Shown here piece after piece: positions 60,795 through 64,000 of a stretch of 64,000 nucleotides of DNA (positions are counted from its first letter, which is position 1; each line of letters begins with the position of its first letter). Source of the DNA: JACPVU01 sp964373255 (lineage in GTDB: Archaea; Aenigmatarchaeota; Aenigmatarchaeia; GW2011-AR5); NCBI GenBank assembly GCA_964373255.1, contig CAYJTG010000001.1, forward strand, positions 62,001 to 126,000, read 5' to 3'. The notes beneath the pieces were generated by a model. The model worked only from the letters and a program-made list of their open reading frames with translations, did not search any database and was not told where the DNA came from. The position numbers and the translations under genes are program-made.

Positions 60795-60921
60795 AATACC
60801 CTCACTTCGTGAGTCTATACCATATTATTATTTTTTTTCCTCAATTAATTTCTTTTGATTAATCTTTTCTTTTTCCGCTACAATTTTTCTTACTCAATTT
60901 TCTTTAGAAAAGAAAATTGAG

Positions 60922-61276
60922 TGGAGGCGCGTCCTCGGTGGAAGCCGCCTGCAAAAATGGTTTGTCCGGCACCATTGCTCCGCCCAGTTTTCCCATGAGC
61001 ATTGCAAATATAACTTATGTCTGCTACGTTCCCGTTCTCATTCCCCAGCCTTTTCAATTCTTTGCAAAAAGTCTTTCGCTTTTTGCAGATTTCCCAAGGC
61101 TTTTCTTTTGCGAAAGAAAAGGCTTACAGGTTCGCTATACTTGTAATCCCACAGGTCTGGACTTCTACGCTCTGATGCTGGGCCATGATTGCAATCAGAA
61201 TCGCCCTCGAACTTCGGTCCCGCCTATAGCGGATTGACGGCAACAGGTGTCCGCTACCCACCCGACCTAGCCTCCA
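60922..61276 (-). ncRNA. ffs: Signal recognition particle RNA (7S) with hairpin insertion
   Basis: 5' GGAGGCTAGGTCGGGTGGG pairs with 3' GCGCCTCC (helix 1), as in archaeal SRP RNA. The Alu-domain consensus appears (CACCTGTTGCCGTCAATCCG, GGCGGGACCGAAGTTCGAGG), and GGGAACGTAGCAG matches the SRP54-binding helix 8 consensus (GGAAACGGAGCAG in human). At about 355 nt it is longer than the usual 300-310. Extra hairpins at about 61045-61135 (TTTTGC / GCAAAA, AAGGCTTTTC / GAAAAGGCTT) look inserted. Confidence 0.75.
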
Positions 61277-61314
61277 AGATTAATTATAGGGAAATGCTTA
61301 AGAAGAAAGTGAAA

Positions 61315-61770
61315 TTACACGCACTTTGCCCCTTTCTTGTAGGTATCGGATACCCCGCCACAGTTTGTGGTCACCGTCACGTAGGCGAAATCACCACAAC
61401 TTGGCACGCTAAGGTTTGAGAACGTCAGCGTCACAACCTCGCCGACATCGAAGTCTATTACAGGCATGCTAGAAGCAGAAAAGCTCGTGCCTGTTCTGTT
61501 CGTCAGTACGCCGTTAACTATAATCATGTCGTCCTTCAGCCCGTTGTTGATGGCGCTCACGCGGGCCGTACCCGCTGTGCCGTTGGTCAGAAACACGTCT
61601 GATATGCTTACAGACGCGCCGGAGCACTCAGCAGACGTGCCAGTCCTGTTTTGAATTGTCTCTGTCGAGCTTGTTACAAGGTCTGTACTGAATGTTGTTA
61701 TGATTGTTGCAAGAATAACGACTATAACAACAAGAAGCACTGTTGCAATCAGCGGCGAAACTCCTTTCAT
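61315..61770 (-). CDS. Type IV pilin-like protein
   Basis: 151 residues. MKGVSPLIATVLLVVIVVIL is a class III signal peptide with the Lys-Gly cleavage site and hydrophobic assembly helix of archaeal pilins (DUF1628-type). Beta-rich C-terminal domain with Cys pairs (SAECSGA, PSCGDFAY, TNCGG). Processed by a prepilin peptidase. First of four similar genes in a row. Confidence 0.85.
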   Translation of the reverse strand: MKGVSPLIATVLLVVIVVILATIITTFSTDLVTSSTETIQNRTGTSAECSGASVSISDVFLTNGTAGTARVSAINNGLKDDMIIVNGVLTNRTGTSFSASSMPVIDFDVGEVVTLTFSNLSVPSCGDFAYVTVTTNCGGVSDTYKKGAKCV

Positions 61771-61989
61771 AGTCTATCGTTGTTATTACTACACCACAGA
61801 GCAATATTTATAGGTTGTGGGTATCTCTAAAACCTGAATGATAATTTATGTCCAAATCAACCAAAATTGTGAAAAATCTTTTCGCCTGCTCGCAAGACAT
61901 AAATTTTGGAATGAAGTTTGTGAAATTTCATAGAAGCTGTGCTCAAGCATCTCTGCTATTGCACACGAAAAACTTTGTTTCACTATATC

Positions 61990-62487
61990 TCAGCAGTTTG
62001 CGAACGTGACTTCGCTCCCTGGAATGGAATTGGCACCCTGGCTGGGGCAGTTGACGCTGTTCACGGTTATCTTGTCGACCGTCCTGTTGATGCCTGTGCA
62101 CGTGCCTGTGCTCGCGTTCGACAGCGTGACCGTGGAGCCTGCATCAATCGTTGTGTCATTCAAACCAAATGCAAATACCGTGCCTGTCGTATTCTGGATA
62201 TAAATCCTGTTCATAAGCAGCGATACCCTGCCTGAATTTTTGACGCTCAGCGTAACGGTGTGTGTGGTTCCGGATGCGCAGTTATTTGAGCAGTTGTACG
62301 TAGCCGACTTTATAAAAAGATTGCTGAACTCGCACCTGAGCTGCTCGTTCGTGAGGTTTTTTATCGAGGCCGTGCGCTCGCTCGACAACGACGGCAGCCA
62401 CCCGATTACGATCGCCGACAGCCCTACGCCCATGACGACTAGCATCAATGCCTCTATGAGCGGGCTGACACCTTTTTTCATACGCAT
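61990..62487 (-). CDS. Type IV pilin-like protein
   Basis: 165 residues from MRMKKGVSPL at 62487 (62481 possible). Same K-G-V-S-P-L signal; hydrophobic helix IEALMLVVMGVGLSAIVIGW; C-terminal domain with N-rich beta strands and CSNNCASG, TCTGINR. A pilin or archaellum-like subunit. A branched palindrome starts just upstream of its start codon. Confidence 0.82.
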   Translation of the reverse strand: MRMKKGVSPLIEALMLVVMGVGLSAIVIGWLPSLSSERTASIKNLTNEQLRCEFSNLFIKSATYNCSNNCASGTTHTVTLSVKNSGRVSLLMNRIYIQNTTGTVFAFGLNDTTIDAGSTVTLSNASTGTCTGINRTVDKITVNSVNCPSQGANSIPGSEVTFANC

Positions 62488-62503
62488 GATTAGCACCTGC
62501 ACG

Positions 62504-62662
62504 ATTGAATTCCATATTCGTATGATGATGGTCGACGTAGACATATACGTCTGTTGACGTATATGTCAGCTAGAGGCATTGTCAATACAGATAGACGCAC
62601 TTCGTGCGTCAGTTTGTTACAATGCCTCTCACGTCGACCATCATACTTTAATGGAATTCAAT
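62504..62662. repeat. Branched palindrome B with 9-bp direct repeats
   Basis: Outer ATTGAATTCCAT / ATGGAATTCAAT, then ATGGTCGACGT / ACGTCGACCAT, then ACATATACGTC / GACGTATATGT, then GAGGCATTG / CAATGCCTC with GACGCAC / GTGCGTC inside. CACCTGCAC flanks it at 62494-62502 and 62664-62672. The interior matches element A almost base for base while the outer arms differ. Confidence 0.85.
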
Positions 62663-62821
62663 CCACCTGCACTGTTTATAGATATACATTGTTTATAGAT
62701 ATAGTTAGCCATATAGATAAAATTAGCGCATGACAAAATTGCCGTAAACATTGCATATTTCTTATCAGTCACTATCAAGAAATCGAAAGTGCGCATGCTA
62801 TTTTATCCGCTATTTTCGCAT

Positions 62822-63259
62822 TCACCTGAACTTCAGCGATATTATTTCCTGCGGGCAGTTTGTCGCCACGACCTCTATCTTATCGGGCTTTGCCGTGTTG
62901 CCTGTGCTGACAACAAAGAACGTAGCCGTTACAGGCGGCAGAGGGTCCGTGACGTTGTAGTCCTTCAGCGTATAAACCTTGTTTTTCGTCACGTCGCCAT
63001 ACTCGACGGTGGCCTTCAGGTCTGTAAGATTCATATATCCGCTTGTGTTTCTTATCTTTACGCTTATTGTACCGTTGTTGAAAGAAAGCGAGCTCAGATC
63101 CAGCACTCCGAGGCAGTCTGCAGCTGCCGTGGCCGAAGCGAGCCTCTGGGCGGAAAACGTGTTCGCCCACGCAGCCATGATGCCTGCTATAACCATGGTG
63201 AAGGCGATGAGCAAAACCGTTGCTATGAGCGGTGACACGCCCTTGAAACGCTGCTTCAT
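62822..63259 (-). CDS. Type IV pilin-like protein
   Basis: 145 residues from MKQRFKGVSPLIATVLL at 63259 (an upstream ATG at 63289 is possible). Hydrophobic helix ATVLLIAFTMVIAGIMAAWA; C-terminal beta domain (SFNNGTISVKIRNTSGYMNL). Same family as neighbours, diverged. Confidence 0.83.
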   Translation of the reverse strand: MKQRFKGVSPLIATVLLIAFTMVIAGIMAAWANTFSAQRLASATAAADCLGVLDLSSLSFNNGTISVKIRNTSGYMNLTDLKATVEYGDVTKNKVYTLKDYNVTDPLPPVTATFFVVSTGNTAKPDKIEVVATNCPQEIISLKFR

Positions 63260-63289
63260 GATAAACCTACCTTTTTCCTGCCTCTTCAT

Positions 63290-63620
63290 TTCTGATGCAA
63301 TTAATTATGCAAGGGCTATATAAATAATTTTTCGGACGCAGGAGAAACCCATTGCAGCCGATCAATAAGGCAAAACAAACCGGACTTGCAAAGCGGCCGA
63401 ATTTCTCGTTGCTTTGCCTATGATTTGTAAACAGAAAGCGAAATCTTTTACTCTATTAATGTGCTACAAGATAGGATAGTCAACAATTCATCCGCACGCT
63501 GAAGCAATCGGCGTTCTTGTCGATGATAGTAAATGTGATGCACTTATGGTTTGCTAACGCCGCTAAACAAAAAATCAAGACAAAAACAAAAAGAGAAACG
63601 GTTCAGCTCGCTTCAGGTCT
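63290..63620. other. Intergenic region between pilin genes
   Basis: No supported gene. TTAATGTGCTACAAG at 63456-63470 matches the left end of element H. Minus strand 63500-63600 has an open frame with a signal-like segment (LFVFVLIFCLAALAN) but no start codon. A GGCAAA / TTTGCC hairpin lies near 63371-63420. Confidence 0.4.
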
Positions 63621-64000
63621 TTAGCAGGTCCTGGTGTCTGAAAATGCTGCCGTAGTTACCTTAAGTGTGCCGCCTGAAGAACAAGATGCAGTTAATGTAC
63701 AGGTAGCTAGCCCTGATGAATTTATAATTATGCCATCAGTAGCAGGACCGAAGGTACATGTTTTCAGGGCATTATCTACATAAAACCCTAGTACAGTGCT
63801 ATTTATGGGTGGGTTTCCGCTGTTTCTTAGGACAACCGTTGTGCCACTTACGCCGTCTATAGTTATTGCTTGTCGAATATTTTTAGTTAGATCCTCTAGC
63901 CCTGTTGACGTTACATTTGCCGCTGCACCGAATAGCTTCTGGAAGAACCCGAAGCTGTAGCCAACTATTGCTATAGTGATGATGAGCAACAGGATGGTCG
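63621..64000 (-). CDS. Type IV pilin-like protein (partial, N-terminus off window)
   Basis: The frame is open to the window end. The visible part begins with TILLLIITIAIVGYSFGFFQ, the pilin hydrophobic helix, followed by a beta-rich domain (SGTTVVLRNSGNPPINSTVL) and a Cys-containing C-terminus. Consistent with the three pilin genes before it. Confidence 0.75.
   Translation of the reverse strand, partial: TILLLIITIAIVGYSFGFFQKLFGAAANVTSTGLEDLTKNIRQAITIDGVSGTTVVLRNSGNPPINSTVLGFYVDNALKTCTFGPATDGIIINSSGLATCTLTASCSSGGTLKVTTAAFSDTRTC

Overview
The flanks of this window look like the genome of an archaeon with a small, streamlined gene set, most likely a DPANN-type lineage. The reasons are a class I lysyl-tRNA synthetase, type IV pilins with the archaeal KGVSPLIATVLL N-terminus, an archaeal SRP (7S) RNA, heavily interrupted tRNA genes, GatCAB together with an archaeal AsnRS, two HerA/DUF87 ATPases, and genes that mostly lack Shine-Dalgarno sites. 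The lineage is an inference; no 16S gene or ribosomal protein is present.

Layout: 1-12.6 kb holds large surface proteins (a tail-fibre-like protein, a 1678-aa Ig-repeat protein, an SdrD-repeat metalloprotease), two toxin-antitoxin pairs and a site-2 protease. 12.7-17.9 kb holds lysS, a sigma-like protein, a NUDIX hydrolase, tdk and a tRNA-Leu. 18.4-39.2 kb is a strikingly different block: every gene is on the minus strand, most have a strong AAAGGAG ribosome binding site, intrinsic terminators separate the units, a lipoprotein with a bacterial lipobox and many tiny membrane proteins occur, and an exact 19-bp direct repeat lies at each edge. It reads as bacterial DNA (possibly CPR-like), either transferred or chimeric. 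39.5-64 kb returns to archaeal style: HerA operon, tRNA-Glu, ZIP transporter, DNA glycosylase, tRNA-Arg, gatA-GNAT-gatB, RelE pair, racemase, subtilase, asnS, gatC, ftsZ, rhomboid, second HerA, OB-fold protein, M50 protease, SRP RNA and four pilins.

The most interesting system is at 19.1-29.7 kb: a Clp AAA+ unfoldase, a protein with an E1/ThiF domain behind a degenerate Rossmann-like region, a JAB/JAMM protease, a zinc-ribbon protein that could be E2-like, a small protein ending in Gly, a two-TM winged-helix-like protein and two tandem SPFH (HflK/HflC-like) proteins. I infer a membrane-associated ubiquitin-like tagging and unfolding pathway that I cannot match to a named system.

Two repeat phenomena pervade the archaeal part. 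(1) Multi-branched palindromes of about 90-215 bp with modular hairpin arms, several bounded by 9-13 bp direct repeats; one has visibly inserted at the 3' end of the glycosylase gene. (2) Short hairpin inserts that interrupt all three tRNA genes and apparently the SRP RNA, resembling hairpins dispersed at gene ends.
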